Source: CAZWVR01 sp964637235 (GTDB lineage Bacteria > Bacteroidota > Bacteroidia > Bacteroidales > S143-33). From it: a stretch of 42,125 nucleotides of DNA. Each line of letters begins with the position of its first letter. The stretch's first letter is position 1. The notes beneath the pieces were generated by a model. That model saw only the letters and a list, made by a program, of their open reading frames with translations, was not told the DNA's origin and made no database searches. The position numbers and the translations under genes were made by a program. The DNA is taken from positions 1-42,125 of the forward strand of contig CAZWVR010000011.1 in assembly GCA_964637235.1 (NCBI GenBank), in the 5' to 3' direction. Shown piece after piece: positions 34,717 to 42,125 of the stretch.

Positions 34717-35931
34717 ATGGGCAAAAAAAAGAAAAAACATACTAAAAATAAAAAAGATAAAAAAAATTGGCAGTTTAAACAAGGGCATTACTACGCACTT
34801 ATTGATGGCATTCCAACAGAAGAAGGAGCAATAGAACAAATGGAAAATGCAATGAGTCTTCCTATATCAATTGCAGGAGCCCTTATGCCTGATGCCCATC
34901 AAGGCTATGGATTGCCTATCGGTGGTGTGCTTGCTACCGAAAACACTATAATCCCATATGCCGTCGGAATGGACATAGGCTGCAGAATGGCTCTTTCTAT
35001 ATTTTTTGTAGAAAATCCTGAAAATTTTATCATAAAATATCGCGAAAAATTAAAAAATATTCTTGTCGAAAATACCCGCTTCGGGAAAAAGACCTTTGAG
35101 GGTCAAGCCTATGATACTATCTTAGAAAGACCTGAATTTCACCAAATTCCATTACTGAAAAAACTAAAAAAAATTGCTACTGAACAATTGGGAACCTCCG
35201 GACAGGGAAATCACTTCGTAGAATTCGGAATAGTTGAAATTATAAAAGATAACGAAATAGAAAACGTACCCAAAGGTAAATATCTCGGACTTCTCTCTCA
35301 TTCCGGCTCTCGACATTTCGGATATGAGATAGCTAAATATTACTCCGCAATCGCCGAACAAAAAATTAATTTGCCGAACAAACTAAAAAAACTTGCTTGG
35401 TTAGAACTTGATACCAGCGAGGGCGAGGAATATTGGCATGCTATGAACCTCGCAGGAGACTACGCAAAAGCTAACCATAATTACATACATAAAAGAATAG
35501 CAAAAGCATTAGGAATTAAACCTCTGGCAAAAATAGAAAATCATCATAACTTCGCATGGAAAGAACACTGGAATGGTAAAGATATAATAATCCACCGAAA
35601 AGGGGCTACTCCCGCAAATAAAGGCGATTTAGGAATTATTCCTGGCTCTATGACAACTCCTGCATATATTATAAAAGGTAAAGGCTGTAAAAAAACTTTA
35701 AACTCCGCTTCTCACGGTGCAGGAAGACTACTTAGCCGAAGAAAAGCACTGAAAACTTTTACTTGGAAACAACTTAAACAGGTTCTGAAACAAGCAGATG
35801 TGGAACTTATTGGCGGAGGCTTAGACGAAGCTCCTATGGCTTATAAAGACATAAATACCGTTATTAACAAACAGCAAAATATAATAGATATCCTCGGGAA
35901 ATTCTATCCCCGAATCGTCAGAATGAACTAA
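34717..35931 (+). CDS. rtcB: RtcB-type RNA-splicing ligase
   Basis: Joins RNA 2',3'-cyclic phosphate or 3'-phosphate ends to 5'-OH ends using GTP and Mn2+; in bacteria it is tied to RNA repair. The 404 residues show DAHQGYGLPIGGV, GMDIGCRM (D86, C89, Mn ligands), GQGNHFVEFG (N165, H166), HSGSRHFG (H195), ENHHNFAWKEH, GATPANKGDLGIIPGSM and NSASHGAGR with the histidine (H333) that carries the GMP intermediate. The first 16 residues are mostly Lys. No rtcA or rtcR is adjacent; instead sufE follows after 15 bp. Its promoter suggests a leaderless mRNA. Confidence 0.95.
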   Translation: MGKKKKKHTKNKKDKKNWQFKQGHYYALIDGIPTEEGAIEQMENAMSLPISIAGALMPDAHQGYGLPIGGVLATENTIIPYAVGMDIGCRMALSIFFVENPENFIIKYREKLKNILVENTRFGKKTFEGQAYDTILERPEFHQIPLLKKLKKIATEQLGTSGQGNHFVEFGIVEIIKDNEIENVPKGKYLGLLSHSGSRHFGYEIAKYYSAIAEQKINLPNKLKKLAWLELDTSEGEEYWHAMNLAGDYAKANHNYIHKRIAKALGIKPLAKIENHHNFAWKEHWNGKDIIIHRKGATPANKGDLGIIPGSMTTPAYIIKGKGCKKTLNSASHGAGRLLSRRKALKTFTWKQLKQVLKQADVELIGGGLDEAPMAYKDINTVINKQQNIIDILGKFYPRIVRMN

Positions 35932-35946
35932 TAAAAATATAAAAAA

Positions 35947-36366
35947 ATGAAAACTACAAACGAAATTCAACAACAAATAATTGAAGATTTCTCTCTTTTT
36001 GAAGATTGGATGTCAAAATACGAATATATCATTGACTTAGGTAAACGACTGGAACCTATGCCAGAAAAATTCAAAACCGATGAATATTTAGTAAAAGGCT
36101 GCGCCTCAAAAGCTTGGATTTATCCAGAATATAAAGACGGAAAATTACATTTCTATGCCGACGGAGACGCTGTTATATCAAAAGGTTTCTTATATCTCCT
36201 GTTGCAAGTCTTTAACAATAGAACACCTCAGGAAATATTAGATACTCAACTATTTTTTATAGAAAAAATCGGATTAAAAGAACATCTTTCTCCTACAAGA
36301 GTAAACGGATTGATTTCTGCAATCGAACAAATAAAAAAAATAGCAGAAAAATATAAAAACAACTAA
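35947..36366 (+). CDS. sufE: SufE-family sulfur acceptor
   Basis: Cytoplasmic partner of the SufS cysteine desulfurase in Fe-S cluster assembly; it accepts persulfide sulfur on a cysteine. The 139-residue protein has the SufE signature YLVKGCASKAWIYPE with the acceptor C52, followed by FYADGDAVISKGFLYLLLQV and the C-terminal LSPTRVNGLISAIEQIK. No other suf gene is nearby. It lies 15 bp after rtcB and is probably cotranscribed. Confidence 0.95.
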   Translation: MKTTNEIQQQIIEDFSLFEDWMSKYEYIIDLGKRLEPMPEKFKTDEYLVKGCASKAWIYPEYKDGKLHFYADGDAVISKGFLYLLLQVFNNRTPQEILDTQLFFIEKIGLKEHLSPTRVNGLISAIEQIKKIAEKYKNN

Positions 36367-36414
36367 ATTTAATGGTATAAATATTGCACTATTAACCCCA
36401 AAAATTTATCAAAA

Positions 36415-37341
36415 ATGAAACGTTATATATACATTTTTCCAATTTTACTTTTATTCTTAATAATCGCCGCTACAACATCTTGTAAAAAAGAAAAACAACA
36501 AGTAATAAATACAGATACAGATACTTTCAATGAAATGCGCTTTTTTGCCAGCATCGACCAATCTAAAATCCAAAGCATTAACGAAATTATTGAAGGCTTT
36601 ACCTCTCCAATAGAAATGGCTGCAATGATAGAGGATAACAAAATCCCATTCTCAAAAAAATATCTTGCTTCAACAGATATTATTGACAACTACGATACTA
36701 ATATCAAAAAAGCTTTCGGACTCGGTGTTTTAAGCGCTGATTTGGGTTATTTAACTGTATATCAAAAAAATAATATGATCGTAAATTACTTAATAGCTAT
36801 AAATCGACTGGCAAATGATTTAAAAGTTGCTCAATTCTTTGACTTTGAAACACTTAAAAACTTGGTTAGTAATTCAGATAATATTGACTCCCTTGTGTTC
36901 ATTTCTGTTAGTGGATTTCATCAAATAGACCAATATTTTAGACAATCAAATAGAAGCTATCTAAGCGTTTTAAGTGTGACCGGTGTATGGATAGAGAGCT
37001 TCTACCTCATAACACAAGTCGCAAAAGATAACCCTGAGCTTAATTTTAAAGATATCATTGGTAGCCAAAAAACACTATTTACAAAATTATTTGAAATTAT
37101 AAAAGTTTACAAAGGACACCCAACATTCGATTATATAATAAGTCAAATGAATAAACTTAGAATAGCCTTTGAACCTGTCCAAATTACCGAAAAACACGTA
37201 CAACCAAAAGTTGAATATAAAGACGGAAACCTCGTTATATATCCTGAAACAGAAACTATTATAACAGTAAGCGATGATAACCTACAAAATATTATAAAAA
37301 CTACTCAACAAGTTAGAAATAACTTACTAAATCTTCAATGA
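36415..37341 (+). CDS. Lipoprotein of unknown function
   Basis: A 308-residue protein with a lipoprotein signal (KRYIYIFPILLLFLIIAATTSC; lipidated C23, then KKEKQQ). The mature part is mostly predicted helical, with no cysteine pairs or known catalytic motif, and ends in PETETIITVSDDNLQNIIK. I know similar hypothetical lipoproteins from Bacteroidota but cannot name a family. It starts 48 bp after sufE, and its stop overlaps the start of the DUF2520 gene (ATGA), so those two are translationally coupled. Confidence 0.75.
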   Translation: MKRYIYIFPILLLFLIIAATTSCKKEKQQVINTDTDTFNEMRFFASIDQSKIQSINEIIEGFTSPIEMAAMIEDNKIPFSKKYLASTDIIDNYDTNIKKAFGLGVLSADLGYLTVYQKNNMIVNYLIAINRLANDLKVAQFFDFETLKNLVSNSDNIDSLVFISVSGFHQIDQYFRQSNRSYLSVLSVTGVWIESFYLITQVAKDNPELNFKDIIGSQKTLFTKLFEIIKVYKGHPTFDYIISQMNKLRIAFEPVQITEKHVQPKVEYKDGNLVIYPETETIITVSDDNLQNIIKTTQQVRNNLLNLQ

Positions 37342-38015
37342 AATCCATAGCTATAATAGGCACAGGAGCAGTAGGTAGCTTCCTTGCACACAGTTTTTAC
37401 GACATTGGTATCAAAAATCTAATCCTATATAATAGAACAATAGAAAAAGCAAAAAAACTCGCACAAGAAATAAATGCACAAGTAGTTCAAACAATCGATC
37501 AACTACCCACAGCAGATTTCTATTTTCTAACCCTAAAAGACGATATAATTGAAAAATTTGCCTCAAAGCCCTTTTTCCGTGATAAATTTATTATCCATAC
37601 AGCAGGCGCCCAACCCATTGATATCTTATCTTATGCCAAAAATTATGCTGTCTTTTATCCTTTACAAACCTTTGCATTTCCTCTAAAAAATAAAAAACAA
37701 ATCCCAATTTTAATTGAAGCTTCAAATAAAAAAGCCCTCTCGGAAATAAAAAATTTAGCTCTAAAAATATCTAACAATGTGTTGGAATACAATTCCGAAC
37801 AAAGACTTTATGCCCATTTAGCCGCGGTTTTTGTAAATAATTTTTCAAATCATTTATTCTGTTTAGCAAAAAATATTCTTAACAAAAAAAATATAAACTC
37901 TTCAATTTTAGAACCTTTAATACACCAAACATTTATCAATGCTTCATCAATATCCCCTTGTAAATTGCAAACAGGTCCTGCTAAAAGAAATGACAATACA
38001 TCAAAAATTACTTAA
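37338..38015 (+). CDS. DUF2520/NADP-binding Rossmann protein, 3' end frameshifted
   Basis: Predicted oxidoreductase-like protein: N-terminal Rossmann fold (IAIIGTGAVGSFLAHSFYD with GxGxxG at residues 7-12, then LYNRTIEKAKKLAQE) and a helical DUF2520 domain (FYPLQTFAFPL, RLYAHLAAVFVNNFSNHLF, LQTGPAKRND). Homologues continue after the GPAxRxD motif with a helix of the form TIxxHLxLL...YxxLS. Here the frame ends NTSKIT at 38015, but the +1 frame from 37993 encodes exactly that missing helix (see the next entry). The intact protein would have about 250 residues. The ATGA overlap with the lipoprotein gene implies coupling. The substrate is unknown. Confidence 0.8.
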   Translation: MKSIAIIGTGAVGSFLAHSFYDIGIKNLILYNRTIEKAKKLAQEINAQVVQTIDQLPTADFYFLTLKDDIIEKFASKPFFRDKFIIHTAGAQPIDILSYAKNYAVFYPLQTFAFPLKNKKQIPILIEASNKKALSEIKNLALKISNNVLEYNSEQRLYAHLAAVFVNNFSNHLFCLAKNILNKKNINSSILEPLIHQTFINASSISPCKLQTGPAKRNDNTSKIT

Positions 38016-38088
38016 AAATTTCCCTCAATCCTACACAAAAATATACAAAACATTATCCGAAGCCATTAGTCAATTTTATCATTCATAA
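37993..38088 (+). pseudogene. Out-of-frame C-terminus of the DUF2520 gene
   Basis: In the +1 frame relative to the upstream gene, 37993-38085 encodes TIHQKLLKNFPQSYTKIYKT then LSEAISQFYHS, followed by a stop at 38086-38088. This matches the expected last helix of DUF2520 proteins. A single inserted base (or 2-base deletion) near 37983-37993, inside an A-rich stretch, explains the break; it may be a sequencing or assembly error. Confidence 0.7.
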
Positions 38089-38164
38089 ATTTTAAATCGT
38101 CAAAAAAAAATTTTATATAAAGAAAATTCTTATTATTTTCGGCATTGGATAAAAAAAATCAAAA

Positions 38165-40852
38165 ATGAAGTTAAAAAGTATTTTGCTTGTGGGTTTCTTA
38201 TTCATTTTTTTTGTTGCTAAAAGCCAAAATAAAGAAGATTTATACAATACAGCACTTAGTTATATGGACGAAGAAGAATACTCTGTGGCAATTAAATACT
38301 TAAAACAAGTAATAGAACTTGATAGCACAGACAATCAAGCAAAAATAGATTTAGCATACTGCTATCTAAAAACAAATAATAGGTTTTTAGCCATAGACAT
38401 CTTAGAAAAAGTAATTAAATCATATAAAAAAGCAGGAAAATTATATACTCCACAAGGCGAAGATGCATATTTTACACTTGGCGAAGCATATTTTTATAAC
38501 TATGAATTTGATATGGCTTGTGAGATTTTTACAGATCTTATAAATAATGGAACAAATAGAAAAATACGCAAAAAAGCACAAGAAGAAAAAGCTAACTGCC
38601 AAAGAGCAAATAAATACTTTAATAATCCCAAAGAATTATTCGTCACATATCTCGATTATATAAATTCCCCTTACCCAGACCATAGCCCAGTTCTCACACT
38701 TGACGAAAAATATTTATATTTCACTTCCCGTAGAAAAGGCAGTAGTATGGGTAATATTGCAGAAGATGGTTTACCTTACGAAGATATCTATGTGGTAGAT
38801 AGACAATCAGATAATCCTACGCCGAAAAATTTAGGAGAACCAGTAAATACTCCTATGCATGAAGCAACCTGCGATATATCAGCTGATGGTACAGAACTCC
38901 TGATATATAAATCTACTAATAAGGGTGATATTTATTATTCAAAAAAAGAAAATGGAAAATGGACTAAACCTGTCCCACTTCCAGAACCAATAAATACAAA
39001 ATATCGTGAAACACATGCTTCATTTTCCAAAGATGGCAAATATCTATTCTTTACAAGTGATAGACCCGGTGGATATGGAGGTTTAGATATATACGTCGCC
39101 CAAAGAGACGAAAACGGCAACTGGACAAATATCCAAAACTTGGGACCTGTAATTAATACCTCAAAAGACGAAGAAGGTGTATTTTTAGCACCAGATGGTA
39201 AAACCCTTTATTTCAGCTCAAAAGGGCATAATTCAATGGGAGGATATGATGTATTTAAATCCGTAAAGAATGAAGATGGCACTTGGTCAGAACCAGAAAA
39301 TTTAGGCTTCCCACTTAATACTGTTGATGATGATGTTTTCTTCTATCCTACTGCTACTCCTAATAAAGCATTTTATTCCTCAACACAACAAACAGGCGAA
39401 GCTAATATTTATATAGTGGAAATGGTAGGCACCCATAAAAATATAACAATAGTAAAAGGTCATACTTTTGATACTCAACTACTAACTTTCCAATTCCCAA
39501 TAAATCAGCTTAATAATGACACTCTATATTGGCGCGGTAGAAAAATATATAAACCAAGACACGTATTTTTTGTGCCTACCGATACTGTCCTTATAACTTA
39601 TTTAAATAAACAGCCTGATAAAGTAATCCTTATTGATAGCGTCTGCAAAGTGCCATACAAAACAAGAATTTTTGACTATAATGTCGCAACAAAAAAAGTA
39701 ATTGAAATATATAACCCTGCCCATAATTCAGGAAAATACTCATTTGCTATATCAACAGATGTCGAACATCTCATTTATTACACTTCTCCAAACCACATAT
39801 ACGATTTATTAAAACTAAAAAAGAATTCAGGAAATATATATTTTGATGCAGAACTTGATACTATGATCCGCGGCAATATTCACGCTGATAAATATACAGT
39901 TTTTGACAAAAACAATACGCAGTTGAACCCTTCACAAGAATTAGAATTTATCATATTAGCAAAATTTATGAAAAAATATCCCTATCTAAGAGTAGAACTG
40001 GCTGATTATAACAATGAAGCTAATAAAGAACCTCTTGATAATAAGCGCCTTAAAGCAGTATATACTTATTTAACTTCTTTGGATATTGATTCTGCAAGAA
40101 TAAAAATTGTTTATTCTGATAGAAACATTACCGGCGATACCTTACTTTATACAATTACAGATATAACAACTCCGGTATCTACACAACCTACTGCTACTCC
40201 TACTATTAAAAAAGCTATTTTAGTTCGCGACTTTAATTTTAAACTAAACAAATATCAAAATCCTTCTGCATATCCTACTCTTAAACTTTTAGCAGAATAT
40301 CTTAAAAATAATCCATCTGCTAAAATCGCTATATATGGATATACAGATACTCAAGGAGTTCCATCATATAACCAAAAATTATCTGAAAAAAGAGCAAACT
40401 TCGTAAAACAATATTTATTATCACAAGGCGTAAATCCAAAACAAATTATTGCCGAAGGAAAAGGCTTTTCAAAACAAATATCTATCAATAGAGATAAAGC
40501 AGGTAAATTTATATGGGAATCGCTCCCATATAATAGACGTGTAGAAATAAATGTAGTACAACAAGGCGAAAATCAAATTTTATATGTAAAACCAATTACA
40601 GTTCCGGATAAATACAAACTTAAAAAAGCTCAGCAAAATATTAAATATAGTGTTTTAGTCAAAGTAAGCTCACAACCACTAAGCCCCGATACCTTCCCAT
40701 TTGATGTAATAGAAATGAAAGCTTATGATGGAACATACCAATATATTTATGCTAAAAATTTCGATACACAAAAAGAAGCTCAGGATTTCAAAAATTCCAT
40801 AATTGATAAATTTCCAAAAGCTTATGTTTTTATAAACGATTACAGAAATTAG
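38165..40852 (+). CDS. PorE-like TPR / beta-propeller / OmpA-domain protein
   Basis: Predicted exported, peptidoglycan-binding envelope protein of 895 residues. It has a signal peptide (about 1-20, ending VAKSQ) and TPR repeats (about 24-145: ALSYMDEEEYSVAIKYLKQV; ALGEAYF-type units). A PD40/WD40-like propeller follows (about 160-420), with repeats such as FSKDGKYLFFTSDRPGGYGG and LAPDGKTLYFSSKGHNSMGG. A degenerate OmpA-like segment (about 600-655), a Thr/Pro linker and a canonical OmpA_C domain (about 690-800: IYGYTDTQGVPSYNQKLSEK, NRRVEINV) complete it, with a short SPOR-like tail. The architecture resembles PorE of the type IX secretion system and other Bacteroidota TPR-OmpA proteins; the T9SS role is inferred. 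It is followed by a strong terminator. Confidence 0.85.
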   Translation: MKLKSILLVGFLFIFFVAKSQNKEDLYNTALSYMDEEEYSVAIKYLKQVIELDSTDNQAKIDLAYCYLKTNNRFLAIDILEKVIKSYKKAGKLYTPQGEDAYFTLGEAYFYNYEFDMACEIFTDLINNGTNRKIRKKAQEEKANCQRANKYFNNPKELFVTYLDYINSPYPDHSPVLTLDEKYLYFTSRRKGSSMGNIAEDGLPYEDIYVVDRQSDNPTPKNLGEPVNTPMHEATCDISADGTELLIYKSTNKGDIYYSKKENGKWTKPVPLPEPINTKYRETHASFSKDGKYLFFTSDRPGGYGGLDIYVAQRDENGNWTNIQNLGPVINTSKDEEGVFLAPDGKTLYFSSKGHNSMGGYDVFKSVKNEDGTWSEPENLGFPLNTVDDDVFFYPTATPNKAFYSSTQQTGEANIYIVEMVGTHKNITIVKGHTFDTQLLTFQFPINQLNNDTLYWRGRKIYKPRHVFFVPTDTVLITYLNKQPDKVILIDSVCKVPYKTRIFDYNVATKKVIEIYNPAHNSGKYSFAISTDVEHLIYYTSPNHIYDLLKLKKNSGNIYFDAELDTMIRGNIHADKYTVFDKNNTQLNPSQELEFIILAKFMKKYPYLRVELADYNNEANKEPLDNKRLKAVYTYLTSLDIDSARIKIVYSDRNITGDTLLYTITDITTPVSTQPTATPTIKKAILVRDFNFKLNKYQNPSAYPTLKLLAEYLKNNPSAKIAIYGYTDTQGVPSYNQKLSEKRANFVKQYLLSQGVNPKQIIAEGKGFSKQISINRDKAGKFIWESLPYNRRVEINVVQQGENQILYVKPITVPDKYKLKKAQQNIKYSVLVKVSSQPLSPDTFPFDVIEMKAYDGTYQYIYAKNFDTQKEAQDFKNSIIDKFPKAYVFINDYRN

Positions 40853-40880
40853 ATTAAAAAAATAACAATAATAAATTAAC

Positions 40881-40916
40881 AAGCCGCCTATAACACTGCT
40901 ATGGCGGCTTTTTTAT
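40881..40916 (+). terminator. Intrinsic terminator of the PorE-like gene
   Basis: Stem aagccgcc (40881-40888) and ggcggctt (40903-40910), 14-nt loop, followed by a T run (ttttatt). It lies 28 bp after the stop codon. Confidence 0.8.
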
Positions 40917-41058
40917 TATCATAAACAAATTATCAAACAGCTATTTCGGAGTACATCAAAATACATTTCTTAAAATATTTATTTAGATCTTGCAAAAAAC
41001 TTTTTTTTATGCTAAAAATAGTTATCTTAGTCGCATTAACAAGTAAAAATTTTTGATT

Positions 41059-42125
41059 ATGGATAAAAAACGCGTTTATTTATTCGGTGGAGGCAGCGCC
41101 GAAGGTAGTGCAAAATTAAAGAATTTATTAGGAGGTAAAGGTGCTAATCTGGCAGAGATGGCTCGTATTGGCGTACCTGTACCTCCGGGATTTACTATTA
41201 CCACAGAAACCTGTATTGATTATTATAAACTTGGAGAGGAACAAATCCGCAAAGTTCTGGAAAAGGACGTTGTGGACGCCATACATTTTATTGAAAAAGA
41301 AACAGGCAAGAAGTTTGGAGATATTAATAATCCATTGTTGGTATCTGTCCGCTCTGGCGCCCGTGTTTCTATGCCTGGAATGATGGATACAGTCCTGAAT
41401 CTGGGTATTAACGACGAGGCTGTCCAAGGATTGGCTAAAAAGACTGGAAATGAGCGTTTTGCATGGGATGCTTATCGCCGTTTCATTCAGATGTATGGCG
41501 ACGTGGTTATGGGCGTAAAACCGGAAAAAGGTGAGATTGATCCGTTTGAGAAGGCAATTGACGAAATGAAAGAAAAACGCGGAGTTGAGCAAGATACTGA
41601 CCTCACAGCTGAGGACCTCAAAGAACTCGTTGGAATTTTCAAAGACATCGTTAAGAAATATACTGGACGTGAATTCCCAACCGACCCATGGGAACAGCTC
41701 TGGGGAGCAATCATGGCAGTATTTAACAGCTGGAACAATGAACGTGCAATAGCCTATCGCCGTATCCACGAAATACCTGATGACTGGGGTACTGCTGTGA
41801 ACGTTGTTGCCATGGTATTCGGTAATATGGGAGATACCTCTGCTACTGGTGTGGCATTTACCCGTGATGCTGCTACCGGCGAAAAACGTTTCAATGGCGA
41901 ATATCTGGTTAATGCTCAGGGCGAGGATGTTGTGGCCGGTATCCGCACACCTCTGAAAATCACCAAAGCTGACTCTATCGCATGGGCAAAAGCTAATGGA
42001 ATTAGCGAGGAGGAACGTGTAAGTAAATATCCGTCTCTGGAAGAATATATGCCAGAGGTTTACAAAGAACTGTTTGAAATTCAGCAGAAACTGGAACAGC
42101 ACTATCGCGATATGCAGGACATTGA
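41059..42125 (+). CDS. ppdK: Pyruvate, phosphate dikinase, N-terminal part (cut by window edge)
   Basis: Interconverts pyruvate + ATP + Pi and PEP + AMP + PPi; in fermentative bacteria it often runs as a PPi-dependent glycolytic step. About 355 residues are visible, starting MDKKRVYLFGG. They belong to the ATP-grasp nucleotide-binding domain: LLGGKGANLAEMARIGVPVP, SVRSGARVSMPGMMDTVLNL, WDAYRRFIQMYGDVVMG, NVVAMVFGNMGDTSATGVAF and NAQGEDVVAGIRTP. The phosphohistidine and PEP domains lie beyond the window. Codon use is noticeably richer in G+C (47% in the 60 bases at 41581) than in neighbouring genes, most simply explained by high expression. No matching -33 element is found; TATCTTAG at 41023-41030 is an imperfect -7 candidate. 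Confidence 0.95.
   Translation, partial: MDKKRVYLFGGGSAEGSAKLKNLLGGKGANLAEMARIGVPVPPGFTITTETCIDYYKLGEEQIRKVLEKDVVDAIHFIEKETGKKFGDINNPLLVSVRSGARVSMPGMMDTVLNLGINDEAVQGLAKKTGNERFAWDAYRRFIQMYGDVVMGVKPEKGEIDPFEKAIDEMKEKRGVEQDTDLTAEDLKELVGIFKDIVKKYTGREFPTDPWEQLWGAIMAVFNSWNNERAIAYRRIHEIPDDWGTAVNVVAMVFGNMGDTSATGVAFTRDAATGEKRFNGEYLVNAQGEDVVAGIRTPLKITKADSIAWAKANGISEEERVSKYPSLEEYMPEVYKELFEIQQKLEQHYRDMQDI

Noticed and set aside
41128..42102. 324-codon minus-strand open frame opposite ppdK
   Set aside because: Long only because of ppdK codon use; the plus-strand frame encodes a canonical PPDK domain, and the minus frame has no recognisable motif.
1..42125. CRISPR arrays, insertion sequences, prophage or toxin-antitoxin/defence genes
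   Set aside because: No regularly spaced direct repeats, transposase, integrase or recognised defence domains were seen; the periodic repeats at 8365-8420 are an operator array, not a CRISPR.

Overview
The window looks like a chromosomal segment of an AT-rich member of the Bacteroidota, probably uncultured and anaerobic or fermentative. The supporting signs are Bacteroidota-type promoters (TTG or TTTG, about 20-21 bp, then TAnnTTTG), A-rich leaders without clear Shine-Dalgarno sites, and family-typical proteins: a BlaI/M56-TonB_C pair, DUF4301, a PorE-like TPR/beta-propeller/OmpA protein, and ClpC with an acidic linker. A coenzyme-B12-dependent (class II) ribonucleotide reductase, a fused 2-hydroxyacyl-CoA dehydratase activase, pyruvate phosphate dikinase and a YgbA-type NO-associated protein fit an oxygen-poor lifestyle. 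A run of ten N at 28217-28226 shows this is a draft assembly.

Layout. 1-4446: start of clpC (cut by the window), sucC, a TrmH/SpoU RNA methyltransferase, a TerB-like protein convergent with it, and the YgbA-type gene. 4562-6621: lpd and ribH, then tRNA-Glu(UUC) with its own promoter and terminator. 6797-11145: an M56 peptidase-TonB_C sensor and BlaI repressor behind three operator-like repeats with a 20-bp period, divergent from nrdJ. 11335-17833: a Rel (ppGpp) protein with an altered hydrolase motif, upp, a DUF4340 lipoprotein-like protein and topoisomerase IV subunit A. 17982-24612: dnaE, a 184-bp GC-rich intergenic element, and an AsmA-family protein. 24735-29128: an overlapping minus-strand operon of DUF4301, trmD, a CLC-type protein with CBS domains and a small membrane protein. 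29262-34552: folE, a small anchored protein and a 1415-residue activase. 34717-38088: plus-strand run of rtcB, sufE, a lipoprotein and a frameshifted DUF2520 gene. 38165-42125: the PorE-like protein and the start of ppdK.

Most genes are housekeeping: protein quality control, central carbon metabolism, cofactors, replication, nucleotide supply, tRNA/RNA modification and repair. The less ordinary content lies between them: the BlaI operator array, palindromes at three other promoter regions, promoters so close to start codons that the mRNAs may be nearly leaderless, the GC-rich repeat, and two places (DUF4301, DUF2520) where the sequence as given breaks a gene that can be rebuilt by inspection. 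I found no CRISPR array, insertion sequence, prophage, defence island or unmistakably new multi-gene system.
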